In this document: piece after piece, positions 1 to 10,398 of the stretch
How the letters are laid out: each line of letters begins with the position of its first letter
How positions within the stretch are numbered: position 1 is the first letter of the stretch
Origin: Cryptomeria japonica
Taxonomy: Eukaryota > Streptophyta > Pinopsida > Cupressales > Cupressaceae
DNA: 64,000 nt
NCBI RefSeq assembly: GCF_030272615.1
Contig: NC_081414.1
Span: forward strand, 335,153,427-335,217,426
Direction of reading: 5' to 3'
Translations under genes and position numbers: made by a program
The notes under the pieces: generated by a model
Databases searched by the model: none
The model's input: only the letters and a program-made list of their open reading frames with translations
Told to the model about the DNA's origin: nothing

Positions 1-1
1 T

Positions 2-1510
2 AAGTTTCCTCATAACAGAGTCGAGGTAACAGTTAACGGTGATCCTAATCCGTTCATATATTGCAATAACCTGAGATCACATACTGAGACCATCATTCCC
101 AGTAATCGTGAAGCTGTTCCTTCTTTGGCATACATTGACCCTGAGTCATTGAAACCTTCGACATCAAAACAAGGTGAACTTAAAGGCAAATTTCAGGACA
201 AAGGCAAGGGAGAATACACTTTAAATCAGACCATGTATTTACGACAAGTCATGAGCTCTCCAAAAGAATATGGAAGGCCACATCCTAACAAGCAAATATC
301 CATCATGGTATTCAAATGGGATCCTACTACCTTTCAGAGATGGGGCAAACTGGAAGAGGAAGATTTATACAAAATGCTCTACAAAGACATTGAAGATGAC
401 ACACAAGATCAGATCAATATACCCTATGAGAAATATGGCAAAGGCTTCAAGATCCTACAAAAATTTAGGTATGATGGAAAAAGCCCTCTCAGGTTACGCA
501 AAGAAGGCATTATGGAGCCCTTACAACCTGAATTGACTATAAAAAGGGAACGCTCGAAGGGACTTGGTTTTCTGACTTCCAAAATCCACACAAAAAGGAC
601 AGAAAAGGCATCACAAATCAAAATTGCCAAAGTTCAACAAGAGGATCGCTATTCCACAGATTCCAACGAATGGGAATGGGGTTCAGACAAATCCTCTAGT
701 GACTATGAGCTCATCGAGACATTCAGAGAGCTAGATGAACCCATAGAAGAAGAAGAATTTTATCAAAAGTTCAGAGTTGGTCAAGAAACAACCCAGGAGG
801 ATTGCGCACAGTCTTCGTCTCAAGGTTCTAGGTCAAAATCACATAGGATGAGGACACCTATCCCAGAAAGCGCTACTTGTGATGACAATTTGGATTCGCT
901 CATGATCGAGACTGATGAGGAAAGTGCCATCGATGACCTTGACGATTGCCTTGATATACCCGAATATAACCACATCTTCACTCTTAGCCCCGCAAACTCT
1001 GAAAACATTAAAGGCCTTCCCCTTGTTCACCACCAACTCATTGACTGGGATTATGAAGGACCAGCACAATTTGACACATTTCAAAATGACGAAGCTATTA
1101 TGGACTATCTTGGCATATGAGATGATCTTCCCCCTGGGGACTATAAAGCAGGGTACACTATAGAACTCAACAACATGGCATATTTTGGTGAGGGTGTCGG
1201 ACCTTCCAGTCGCAAAAATGTGAAAATAAGAACAAATCAAGGGTCTTATGGCGAAAACCACACTGTGGCGCTATTTGATCCCAAAAAAGTAAAAAGAAAG
1301 GACGTATCTGAGGGCGAAAACCTCTCTGAGGCACCCAAAGATGGAAGGCTCGACATTCTCCCAGCCTCATATGAGGAAAAGTCATCCATGTTGGTAGAGG
1401 ATACTATCAAAACAAACATTGGTACAGAAGAGGTTCCCCACAATATATTCCTAGCTCAATCATTGACAGAGTCCGAGAGGTCAAAATTCATAAGTTTCTT
1501 CAAGGAATGA
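2..1510 (+). pseudogene. pol: Tat polyprotein segment: protease end and G-patch-like linker
   Basis: This is the region between the retropepsin core and reverse transcriptase of copy 1. The first codons match the end of the protease domain seen complete in copy 3 (about 33252-33620). A segment at about 428-520 reads EKYGKGFKILQKFRYDGKSP, a glycine-spaced pattern like a G-patch, a module known after the protease in some retroelements. The remainder is acidic and charged, with DEPIEEEEF-type runs, and is probably a flexible spacer. In-frame TGA stops lie at 1118-1120 and 1508-1510; copy 3 has sense codons at both places. The frame is otherwise continuous into reverse transcriptase. The G-patch assignment rests on the spacing of glycines only. 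Confidence 0.8.
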
Positions 1511-2344
1511 CAAATCAATTTCACATGGTCATACGCTGATATGCCTGGACTAGATTCGGATTTGGTAATGCATCATTTGACAGTCAAACCGGGGGCAAAG
1601 CTAGTGAAACAAAAATTAAGAAAAATGCATCCACAAGTGGCATTACTAGTCAAAGCAAAGCTGGAGAAATTATTGGATGTCGGATTCATACGCCCAATTG
1701 ATTATCCCGAATGGATCTCCAATTTAGTACCTGTCAGTAAACTAGATCGCAACATCAGAATATGTACAGATTTCAAAGACATCAACAAAGCTTGTCCGAA
1801 AGATGACTTCCCATTACCAAATATTGACTTGATCGTTGATCTCACAGCAGGTCACGAAATGTTATCATTAATGGATGGATTTTCTGGTTATAATCAAATC
1901 AGGATTGCACCCGAGGATCAACACAAAAAATCATTCACTTGTCAGTGGGGAACTTTCTGTTGGAATGTCATGCCCTTTGGGCTAAAAAATGCAGGTGCTA
2001 CATATCAAAGAGAAATGACCACTATCTTTCATGATCTCATGCACATAACTGTGGAAGATTATGTTGATGATCTCTTGGGTAAATCAATAGATAGAGATAC
2101 ACATTTGGACATACTTTCAGTCGTCTTTGATCGGTTGGAAAAATACAAAGTAAGATTAAACCCCAAGAAATGTGTCTTTGGAGTAACCTCCGGGAAGCTC
2201 CTAGGAGTCATTGTGTCCAAAAGAGGAATCGAAGTCGATCCAGCAAAAGTCAAGGCTATCTTGGACATGTCGCCACCCAGAAATATCAGTCAACTTCGAT
2301 CCTTACAAGGGAGACTCCAGTCTATACGAAGATTCATAGCATAA
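1511..2344 (+). pseudogene. pol: Reverse transcriptase domain, Tat copy 1
   Basis: Reverse transcriptase would copy the element's RNA into DNA within virus-like particles. Visible family motifs are LEKLLDVGFIRPIDYPEWIS near the start of the fingers, FKDINKACPKDDFPLPNIDL, MDGFSGYNQI with the first catalytic aspartate, MPFGLKNAGATYQR, and the YVDD box with the other two catalytic aspartates at about 2061-2072. The thumb region GVIVSKRGIEVDPAKVKAI follows. All three aspartates are present. The frame ends at a TAA (2342-2344) where copy 3 has a CAA glutamine codon, so the break is a single C to T change. The domain has the usual gypsy length and is followed directly by RNase H in the same frame. 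Confidence 0.95.
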
Positions 2345-2880
2345 CTTTCAGATAAGTGCAATCCTTTTCAGCACCTGCTACATAAAAATATCAAGTTCAA
2401 ATGGGATGATAACTGTCAACAAGCTTTTCAGACGCTCAAAGATTATCTTTTGAATCCGCTAGTTCTGATGCCACCAGTTCCAGATCAGCCTTTGTTACTA
2501 TACATATCAGCTACTCCAACAGCACTGGGGGCACTCCTAGCACAACAAATTACTGACGGCAAGGAAAAGGCCGTATACTATATTAGTCGCACATCGGTGG
2601 GATATGAGCTAAACTACACACCAATCGAGTGTGCATGTCTCGCTGTGGTCTTTGCTTTACAGAAATTACGACATTATATGCTCACTCATAAGACTAAGTT
2701 GATTGCAAGAATTGATCCATTAAAATATCTTCTCCATAAAGCAACACTTACTGGACGACTGGCCAAATGGGTAATGATCCTTAGTGAATTCGACATCGAG
2801 TATGTGGACAGAAAAGCAATAAAAGGACAGGCAATCGCGGATCAATTAGCAGATGACCCCATGATTGATGATGCTCCTCT
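2345..2880 (+). pseudogene. pol: First (native) RNase H domain, degenerate active site
   Basis: The native gypsy RNase H normally removes the RNA strand during reverse transcription. Here the fold is recognisable from LLLYISATPTALGALLAQQ, the glutamate motif YTPIECACLAVVFALQKLRHY and the C-terminal GRLAKWVMILSEFDIEYV. The first catalytic aspartate, normally in a T/Q-D-A-S context, is missing: the position reads Y-I-S-A-T here and in copy 3 at about 42150. Loss of native RNase H residues together with a second RNase H downstream is known in the Tat lineage. The domain is in frame with the next one through a short acidic spacer (ADQLADDPMIDDAPL). Confidence 0.88.
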
Positions 2881-2919
2881 AAATTCAGAATTTCCAGATG
2901 AATCCATTTTAACCATATC

Positions 2920-3424
2920 ACAGGCAAAGCCATGGCAACTATACTTTGACAGTTCATACACACAACATGGGGCAGGAGCTGGTATTCTCTTTATAACTCC
3001 TCAAGGCGATTCTATACCAAAATCATACCGCTTATCATTTCCTTGCACTAACAATATAGCAGAATATGAGGCATTAACAACTGGATTACGAATTGCAGTT
3101 CAGTGGAAGATCCAGGAACTTCATGTTTTTGGGGATTCTCAACTTGTCATCCATCAAGCAACTGATGAGTACCAAACAAAAGATGAAAAATTAATGCCTT
3201 ACAAGCAACTGGTGGATGATTTGAAACAACATTTCACAAAGATAGATTTTGAGCAGATACTAAGAGAGCAGAATCGTGTTGCAGATGCCATGGCTACAAT
3301 TGCTTCACTAATTGATCTACCTCAAAATGAGACATGCTATGAGTTCCTGGTGGACAACCTGTTGGTTCCTTCATATGAGATCACTCCTACTGAAATGATA
3401 TGCGTTGTTGGTCCTGAATCCTAG
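2920..3424 (+). pseudogene. pol: Second, archaeal-type RNase H (aRNH), Tat copy 1
   Basis: This additional RNase H probably supplies the activity lost by the native one. Motifs are WQLYFDSSYTQHGAGAGILF with the first aspartate, NNIAEYEALTTGLRIAV with the catalytic glutamate, HVFGDSQLVIHQ with the second aspartate, and NRVADAMATIAS with the last aspartate. These are the four acidic positions of plant and archaeal type RNase H. The usual D-G-S reads D-S-S here and D-G-S in copy 3. The frame ends at TAG 3422-3424 where copy 3 has CAG. Acquisition of such a domain between native RNase H and integrase is an established mark of Tat elements. Confidence 0.9.
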
Positions 3425-4681
3425 TTATATGGTTCCATCTTCACATACCTTCGCGACAATATCCTACCTCCTGATCTATCAAATAACCAACGTCGCACTT
3501 TCATTCGCCAATCCTCTCAATATGTCATTTTAGCTGATATCCTATACCGGCGAGGTCTAGATGGCACTCTTCTTAGATGTTTAGAAAGTGACGAAGCTCA
3601 GATTGCATTATGTGAAGTGCATGAAGGGATATGTGGTCCGCATGCTAGTGGTCCTACCTTGGCCAAGAAACTCATCAGGACTGGATATTACTGGCCAAAT
3701 ATGGAAAAAGACTCATATCAGTTTGTCAAGAAATGTAAGCAATGTAAAATTCATGGAGACCTCATACATGCGCTAGCACAAGAACTACAACCACTTGCGT
3801 CTCCTTGGCCCTTTTGTCAGTGGGGACTTGATCTCATAGGCAAGATTCACCCTCCTTCTTCCAATGGTCACAAATTCATTATCACAGCCATAGAGTATTT
3901 CACAAAGTAGATTGAAGCCGTGCCTCTCACACAAGTCACTGGAAAACATATTGCTACCTTCATCCTTAACTATATTATATGCCGATATGGTATTCCTGAT
4001 TCCATTATTACTGATAACGGGCGTCCCTTCAAAAATCAGGATGTTCGTGAACTCTGTGACCGCTTCCATATTTCCCATCGTTTCTCCACACCATATTACC
4101 CCCAAGGTAATGGCCAAGCTGAGGCATCTAATAAAACAATCCTTAAAATCCTCAAGAAGACAGTCAACGACGCTGGCCGTAATTGGCATATCCAACTCAA
4201 TCCTGCACTTTGGGGCTACCGCACAAGTGTCCGCACACCTACAGGAGCTATACCCTACTCACTTGTCTACGACGCTGAAGCCATCTTGCCTATTGAGGTT
4301 GAGTTACCTTCTTTACGGGTCTCTTTGCAAAACATCATCACTGATGAAGATTATAGGGTCTCTCGCTTACAAGAACTAGAACTGCTGGATGAATGGAGAC
4401 AAACTGCTTTTAATCATCTCAAGGCTTACCAACAACGAATGAGTCGCAGCTACAACCACAAAGTCAAGCCTCGCACATTTGAGGTAGGTGACTTGGTTCT
4501 TAGAGAGAACCCCAAGAATCAGCAAGACAGAGAGAAGAAGGGCAAGTTCGAACCAAACTGGCTTGGTCCTTACATTGTTACAACAGCCTATGGATCTGGG
4601 GCATATCAGCTCTCAACTACAGAAGGTGAACCTTTGGAGGATCCTATCAACAACATGCACCTTCGCAAATTCTACACATAG
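3425..4681 (+). pseudogene. pol: Integrase domain and chromatin-proximal tail, Tat copy 1
   Basis: Integrase inserts the cDNA into the genome. The N-terminal zinc-binding part is visible at about 3610-3760 (HEGICGPHASGPTLAKKL followed by KKCKQCK). The catalytic core has the first aspartate in WGLDLIG (about 3823), the second in IITDNGRPF (about 4006-4032) and the glutamate in GNGQAEASNKTILK (about 4105), so the D,D,E triad is complete. The C-terminal part holds the conserved GKFEPNWLGPYIV segment and ends HLRKFYT before TAG at 4679-4681. One stop (TAG 3908-3910) replaces a tryptophan codon that is TGG in copy 3. No frameshift separates it from RNase H. Confidence 0.94.
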
Positions 4682-6388
4682 CTCATTAGAATATCCTAAT
4701 TCAAAAATACAAAAAAATAAAAATAAATTCAAAAATACAAAAAAATTATAAAAACAAAAAAATCGTTACTTGGTGAAAACCTGGCAAACAGGCGCCTTGT
4801 GACACAAAAACATTGAAAAAATCAAAAAAAGTAAAGAGAAATAATTTCATCCAATGGTGAAAACCACTTCGGTGGCGCCCTGGGCAAGTACCATGGTGAA
4901 AACTGGGTCCCCAGTGCCATGCGTAGAGACATTGCTCCTCCCTCCTTCAGGATTCACTTTCATCCTTTCACTTTGCACACACTCACGACCAATTCACCTC
5001 TAATAAACTTACACATTCCCATCATGGCTTGTTATTGATCTACCCAAGATTGGTAAGCCATTCATAATAAACCTCCCTTTTCACTCCCTTTCCATCCATA
5101 ATAAATCATATCCTATCTGTGGCTAAGGCAAATCCTACGTCTAGTGATGGGTGTGGAACTGAGAACATCACATGTTTCGAGGAGTACAGTTTCTTCCAGC
5201 TTCCTTCAGTCTATACGCACACAATCCACAATAAACCAACATTTGCATCACAGGTCTGCAATAAAGTTTCATCTTCTCCGCAATAAAGTATCAGCTTCAT
5301 GGATTCAGTCAGTTTCAGATGAGACAACAGTAACAATGGGCTTCAACAAATCAAATATTTCAACAGACTCAGACAACATATGGTTCAGTGTTATCTATCC
5401 TTTTTGTGAAAGTAAACATTGTGACCACAATCAAATAAGACTTATACAAGTGACAAGAGACACTAAACTTGAGGACTATAGTGGATGTTGGTGTCGAGTC
5501 TTGGTTTTCTTTTGATTTCATCTTTTTGGTGACATGTCTTTTAGCTTTTCCAGGATGTCTCTGACTAGAGATTCTATCTCCAGGATGTCTTTGACTAGAA
5601 AGGCGAGGATGGGGTATCGTCACCTATTTTGTTTGTTGACTGTGGATTGTCTTTTAGTAATGCTATGACTTGTCCAAGGATATGAGGACACTGTGAGTCT
5701 AGTATGAACTGGGGCATTCCTTGTTTCTGACTGTCTTATCTCCATGCAAACAGGTACAATGACTTTCTGGGTCGAACATATGCCTCGATTGTCATAACCT
5801 ACTTGCCATAATAAAGCTCAATGATGATAATGCACAAGAAGCTCTTTCACGTTCATATCTTCTATCTTTCATCCCCCTTTCTTGATTGACTTCCATCGTC
5901 CTTCTTGAGTCCACGTAGCCTGCTATCACATGACTGAGTATAAATGACACACCAAAAATAAAATAAAAAATTGGCATTTCATGTAGTTGCACCTGCATTA
6001 CCACATATAAGCATTTTTATAGATATCACAATTGCATCACATCCTGCACACAACACCTGTTAGCACAATTTAGACTTACATTATTATATTCATCTGCATC
6101 ACATACATTCACATTTGCATCATGCATACACATATAAAACAATAAAAACATATATTGCATTGCATCATATACATATTTGCATCCATATCACATAAAACAT
6201 ACATTAGGAACCATCTCATCACATAGGTACACATGCATATAGCTGCCGCAAAAAATGAATCATCTCATATATAATCAAAAGTGTCATGATACAATGATGT
6301 CAAAAAAATCATATGGCTACAAAATCACCCGCAGGTGTCTACAATACAAAAATGGTACAAATACTAATACATAGGGAGCCCTCTAAGG
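4682..6388 (+). other. Non-coding 3' region between pol and the antisense gene
   Basis: No supported coding sequence is seen here. Three motifs recur at the same relative places in copies 2 and 3. First, GGTGAAAACC/T occurs at 4772, 4856 and 4895, each next to a GC-rich inverted repeat such as CCACTTCGGTGG. Second, AATAAA occurs at 5002, 5066, 5100, 5230, 5260 and 5282. Third, an AT-rich stretch with many ATAT/CATACA words covers about 5990-6300. Sense pol transcripts and antisense PMD transcripts would converge here. A structural or polyadenylation role is inference. Confidence 0.6.
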
Positions 6389-8429
6389 CTATGATGAACT
6401 CCCTCCCTCGGATCTGCCTAGCCTCGACGGAATTTGAGCCCTAGACAGACCTGCCCCAGGATCACCCTGCCTGTCCCCTCTATATGGTGGTGGTGGAGGA
6501 CCCATGACCCCACCACTCGATGCCTGTCTCCTCCGGTTCCCTCCCGTAGCTATCGTTGTACGTGATGGTCTATGGAAGCTCCTCGCCTGCTGATTTTCTA
6601 GCATGACACCATAATAAAGGTCCCTCCAGTAGGCAATCTCCTCTCCTGCTCGCAGGACATATGCATAGCCTGCTCCTGCGTCCTCCGCCGCCTGCCTCCC
6701 TGCCCTCAGCGCTGTCTCAGCCTCCGTATAGCGCTGAATCGCCTGATCTCTCTCCCGCTCAATATCCCTGAGCCTCGTCCTGAGTCGGTCCCTCTCCCTC
6801 TCTAGCTCCTGTATCTCATCTGCCTGGCCCTGGCAGATCTCCCTGAGCTCAATCAGCTCATCCTCCTCTGGATCCCCACCCTCTACCTCCGCCTGTGACT
6901 CTCCCTCTGCGGGTGCCTGCCCCTATCCCTGTACCTGTACTGGTGCCTGAATGGGTACCTATCTCTATATATGCCTAGGTCCCTATACCTATCTCCATCC
7001 CTGCTCATGTGCTTGTACTGGCACCTGTCCCTGTACCTGTCCATGTCTCTGTCCCTGTGCTCTAGGACCCCGTGCTGCTGGTACCTATAGGGGCAATCCA
7101 CCGCGACCCCTCACCACCTGGGCTTGTCCCTCCTATCCACCCTCCCTCCGAGGTGCCACTCTCCTCTCCCCAACTACTCCCCTCTGCCTCCGTCGTCCTC
7201 TGCCCCCATCACCCCCACCATCATCATCATCATCTCCTCCTCCATCTCCCTCCAGTAGCTCTCCTGGATCTGTCAATCGGGGGAATGGATGCTCAGCCCA
7301 ATATGCTGCATACTCTGCATCCATCCCGGCGTCCTCGATCTTTGGCCACATATCCCAAGGTACGGGCACCATCTTTGCCAGCTGTGTCAGCGCCTGATCA
7401 TATGACAATAAAGGCCCGAACTGCGCCTGATCCCTAACTGTACGGGCATACATACCCGAGCCTCGTGGCATCCTCTGGATCCTGCCATATTGTCTGCATA
7501 CCCTATCCACCAGCTGTCTCTCTAATATATAGGGCATCTACCCAATCAGGTACCTGCTCTAAAAGGTGTAGGGTAGCTCCACTGCATCATCCTCCCACTC
7601 CTCGCATCCCAGATACGGTCTCCAGATGGCCACATTATTGTCATCTATCACTCGCCGCCAATGCTCCAACCTGCCAATCCGCGGCTGCGAGGTGATCATG
7701 TCATATAAATGAACAAAACTTCATCCATGGCCTCTACCCCTGAAGTGTATCGGTCGCGTAATAGGCAGATGCTCATACGCCCAAACCTGCAGTAGTGTCA
7801 CTCCACAGCCCAATCCCACTGACCCATGGTATACAAACTAGTGAAGCTCATAATATAGGTGGGCCAACACACATGGGCCCCAGGCATATCTGGTGTGCTG
7901 CGTCACCAGTGTCTCCAGTGCTCCTCCCCAACCCACTGCCAATCCTCGTGTCACCCTGTCCGGACACAGGAACCCACTGATAGCCCCTCCAATCACAACT
8001 GGCAATGCTAACCTTGTCGCGGTCATGGTGTCCCATGCCACATGTCCTGCCCTCATCTCTAGGCCGGGATCCTGGAACACCCGTCTCAATGCCTCCTTGT
8101 CTCCGTCACGATCATATGGAATCAAATCTTCATCAATCGGTATATACAGAATCCTATAGACATCCTCTAGGGTGACTGTCATCTCACCCATCGGCAAATG
8201 GAAGGTACATGTCTAGGAGTGCCATCTCTCCGCAAGCGCAGTCAGCAAACCCATGTTTGCCCAAAACTCAAACACATATAGTACATGTCTCAAGCCCATC
8301 TCCTCGATGGCAGCTCGCTCCTCAGCTGTCAGCTCAGGTCACAATCTCTGAGTCGACAGGAATCTCTCCCGTGACTCCAACATAGGCAAATACTTCTGCA
8401 GTCAAACAAATCAATTGTGTCAGTCATGA

Positions 8430-8700
8430 TGGCATTCACTGTTCATCACAAAATTCTATCTAAATGCATATGGTTATCTATCTTAGTAACACTCACTGTT
8501 CATCACAAAGTGTTGCTTCTATCCTAGTAGTATTCCCTGTTCATCACAAAGTACTACGTGTGTGACACTCATTGTTCATCACAAAGTGTTACTCACATTT
8601 GCACTCCCTGTTCATCACAAAGTGCTGCTCATACTTTGGGTACTCCGTGTTCATCACAAAGTACTCTATCTTGGTGCTCCCTGTTCATCACAAAGTGCCT
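8430..8700 (-). repeat. Minisatellite in the PMD intron, copy 1
   Basis: Seven units of about 34-59 bp share the core GTTCATCACAAAGT on the + strand, at about 8437, 8496, 8539, 8573, 8610, 8650 and 8683. Copy 3 has eight such units and copy 2 has four, so the array changes in number between elements. It lies wholly inside the inferred intron. Confidence 0.85.
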
Positions 8701-8814
8701 TGATCTATCCTAGTCTTCCCTAGAGGACCTGCTTGAGTGTATCCTCTCAGCAGCTTATCCAATCGACAGCGTATGTTCATTACAGAACTGTCGATTTGAC
8801 CTAGAAGACAAAAC

Positions 8815-9115
8815 CTTGCATTTTTCGGACATAAACGCGCTTTTAACTCGCAAACGCGCCTATAGACTACACAAGCGCGCCTAAACAACACAGACGCACC
8901 TGTTTGACATAAACGTGCCTATACTATGCATAAACGCGACTTTGAAACACAAACGCCCCTGCAAGACGTAGACGCGCTCGCATTTGACATAAACGCGGTT
9001 CCAGACACAGACGTGCCTGGCACCGACACAGACGTGCCTGGCACCGACACAGACGCGCCTGGCGGACATAGACGCGCCTGACACTGACGCAGACGCGGTT
9101 ACACGATTTTGGACT
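8815..9115 (-). repeat. GCGTCTGTG-word array in the PMD intron, copy 1
   Basis: About a dozen degenerate units contain CACAGACGCGCCTG on the + strand, which reads CAGGCGCGTCTGTG in the direction of the PMD gene. The region is far richer in CG than its surroundings. The same word appears in the opposite orientation in the 5' leader of copy 3. Confidence 0.8.
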
Positions 9116-9370
9116 TTTTTGTACCCTATTCCTAAGCACATTTATTGCTCTAACTAGCATGCATTAATGACAAAAGTAAATGCGTCAAAGTGCGAGGAGG
9201 TTTGGTGGTACTTACCGGCTCTCCTGCCTCTGCTGGCCTCTGAAATCGTCGAACGCGGTCGAATCTGTGCACGAAAGCCATCACTGCTGACTGTTGCTGC
9301 TCTTTTTTCGCTCTGCACTTTGATCTCGTGAAGGTGTAGATGACAATGAGGATGTCTTTTGCCCGTGGTC

Positions 9371-9380
9371 TATCTTATAG
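9371..9380 (-). promoter_or_regulatory. Candidate TATA box of the antisense PMD gene, copy 1
   Basis: On the minus strand the sequence reads CTATAAGATAGACCACG, 90 bases upstream of the ATG at 9281. The same box lies exactly 90 bases upstream in copies 2 and 3. A core promoter role is inferred from position and conservation. Confidence 0.45.
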
Positions 9381-9611
9381 CCTATCCTAGCCTTAGCCTT
9401 CATTTCCCGAGTCAGTCTTCTTCATCCCGTGACTTTGTCACTTTATTCGGTCAGTCCATTCTAGCCTTTCTTTCTTATCGAGAGATTGTCTGCAATCTTT
9501 TCAGACATTTTCATCCAATCTCTCGAGGGGGCATATCATTCCCGTACTGGGGCAACTCTGTATCAGTTCATCTTATCTTCTTTGAAACAACGCGATAAGC
9601 TGCATTGTCTC

Positions 9612-9625
9612 AAAGAGGGGCAAAA
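9612..9625 (+). other. Polypurine tract, Tat copy 1
   Basis: AAAGAGGGGCAAAA lies directly before the TGTAGACA start of the 3' LTR. This is the usual place for the plus-strand primer of reverse transcription, and the tract is the same in all three copies. Confidence 0.85.
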
Positions 9626-10398
9626 TGTAGACACTCAAAATTATCCAGTTTAATTAAATAAATATTTTATTTATTTAATTATCTAAGCCTAATTCTTCTA
9701 TTAATTAAATAAATCTTTATTTATTTAATTAATTCATTTATCCTCTTCTAGCCTTATTTCTCATTTAAATAAATACATTTCTTTATTTAAATTATCCTTT
9801 TCCTAAATTAAATAAATATTTTATTTATTTAATTATCCCATTTCTTCTATTAATTAAATAAATCTTTATTTATTTAATTAATTCATTAGCTTTTTCTACA
9901 CATGACACATGTCATTCGTCTCTTAATTCCTACACTACCTACCTCTTTCATTATTTTATTATTTCTTCTACCTACCCTCTAATCCTAGCCGACCTCCTTT
10001 TTTTACACCTCTCAATCTTATCCCTCCATTTCATATTGTGTCTTCTATTTAAGGAGATGCTTCCTTCATTATCGAACCCTAATCAATCATTCTAATGATC
10101 ATTTTGGCTACACTACGATCCTACTTGCAACCACATTCCGTTCTTTGTTGAGCTCTTGTGCACATAAAATCTGAGAGCAAATATATCAAGCAAGATCAAT
10201 GGAGATAGGAAGAATGGAGATCAAAACCCTATTGGACATGTGATGGTATAATCTTTGTGATTTTATTTTATTTGCATTGTCTTAGGTAATCTTCATATGT
10301 TATGGTGGATCTTTGTTGTTGTTAGGCTAGGGTTTTTGTGGTTGGATTCATTTAGCCTTTCAATCTTGTTATTATTGTATCCATTTTCACCATGAACA
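9626..10398 (+). repeat. 3' LTR of Tat copy 1
   Basis: The LTR is 773 bp, begins TGTAGACAC and ends CATGAACA. It aligns throughout with the LTRs of copies 2 and 3. The first 260 bp hold several AT-rich palindromes of the type AATTAAATAAAT...ATTTATTTAATT. The TATA position used in the other copies (TATATAAGG) reads TATTTAAGG at about 10047-10055. Confidence 0.93.

Larger units (their letters stand above)
6389..9281 (-). pseudogene. Antisense two-exon plant mobile domain (PMD) gene, Tat copy 1
   Basis: Exon 1 is 9281-9216 (22 codons from ATG, MAFVHRFDRVRRFQRPAEAG), followed by donor GTAAGT. The intron is 9215-8396 and ends TTTGACTGCAG. Exon 2 is 8395-6389, 669 codons in one frame ending TAG. 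Exon 2 carries the PMD hallmark HLPMGEMTVTLEDVYRIL, then RYAWGPCVLAHLYYELH, LQVWAYEHLPITRP, a WRPYLG segment, an acidic Asp/Gly run, a glutamine-rich repeat, a coiled coil (QADEIQELERERDRLRTRLR) and a tail with GGVMGPPPPPYRG. In-frame stops occur, mostly TAG where copy 3 has CAG, but there is no frameshift. PMD proteins occur both as host genes such as MAIL1/MAIN and inside transposons; their biochemical role is not settled. The splice sites were inferred from the sequence and from agreement among three copies. Confidence 0.82.
1..10398 (+). mobile_element. Tat-lineage Ty3/gypsy LTR retrotransposon, copy 1 (5' part outside window)
   Basis: The window opens inside the gag-pol frame of this element. 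In order it shows the end of the protease, a G-patch-like linker, reverse transcriptase, a degenerate RNase H, a second archaeal-type RNase H, integrase, a 1.7-kb structured non-coding region, an antisense plant mobile domain gene, a polypurine tract and a 3' LTR that starts TGTAGACAC and ends GAACA. The double RNase H and antisense extra gene are characteristic of the Tat lineage. The 5' LTR, primer site and gag lie upstream of base 1, so the target duplication cannot be tested. The pol frame is open from base 2 to 4681 except for five stops and has no frameshift, so this copy is less decayed than copies 2 and 3. Confidence 0.93.

Noticed and set aside
6951-7437. Open frames on the + strand rich in Cys/Pro/Ser (148 and 121 codons)
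   Set aside because: They lie opposite the acidic and glutamine-rich part of the antisense PMD gene, and their composition is the complement of GAT/GAG/CAG codons.
8430-8700. Regular repeats resembling a CRISPR array
   Set aside because: Units are uneven and diverged, spacers are not unique-length, and the array sits in a plant retroelement intron.
9371-9380. TATA-like box as a proven promoter
   Set aside because: Kept only as a candidate; conservation at 90 bases from the ATG could reflect common ancestry of the copies alone.
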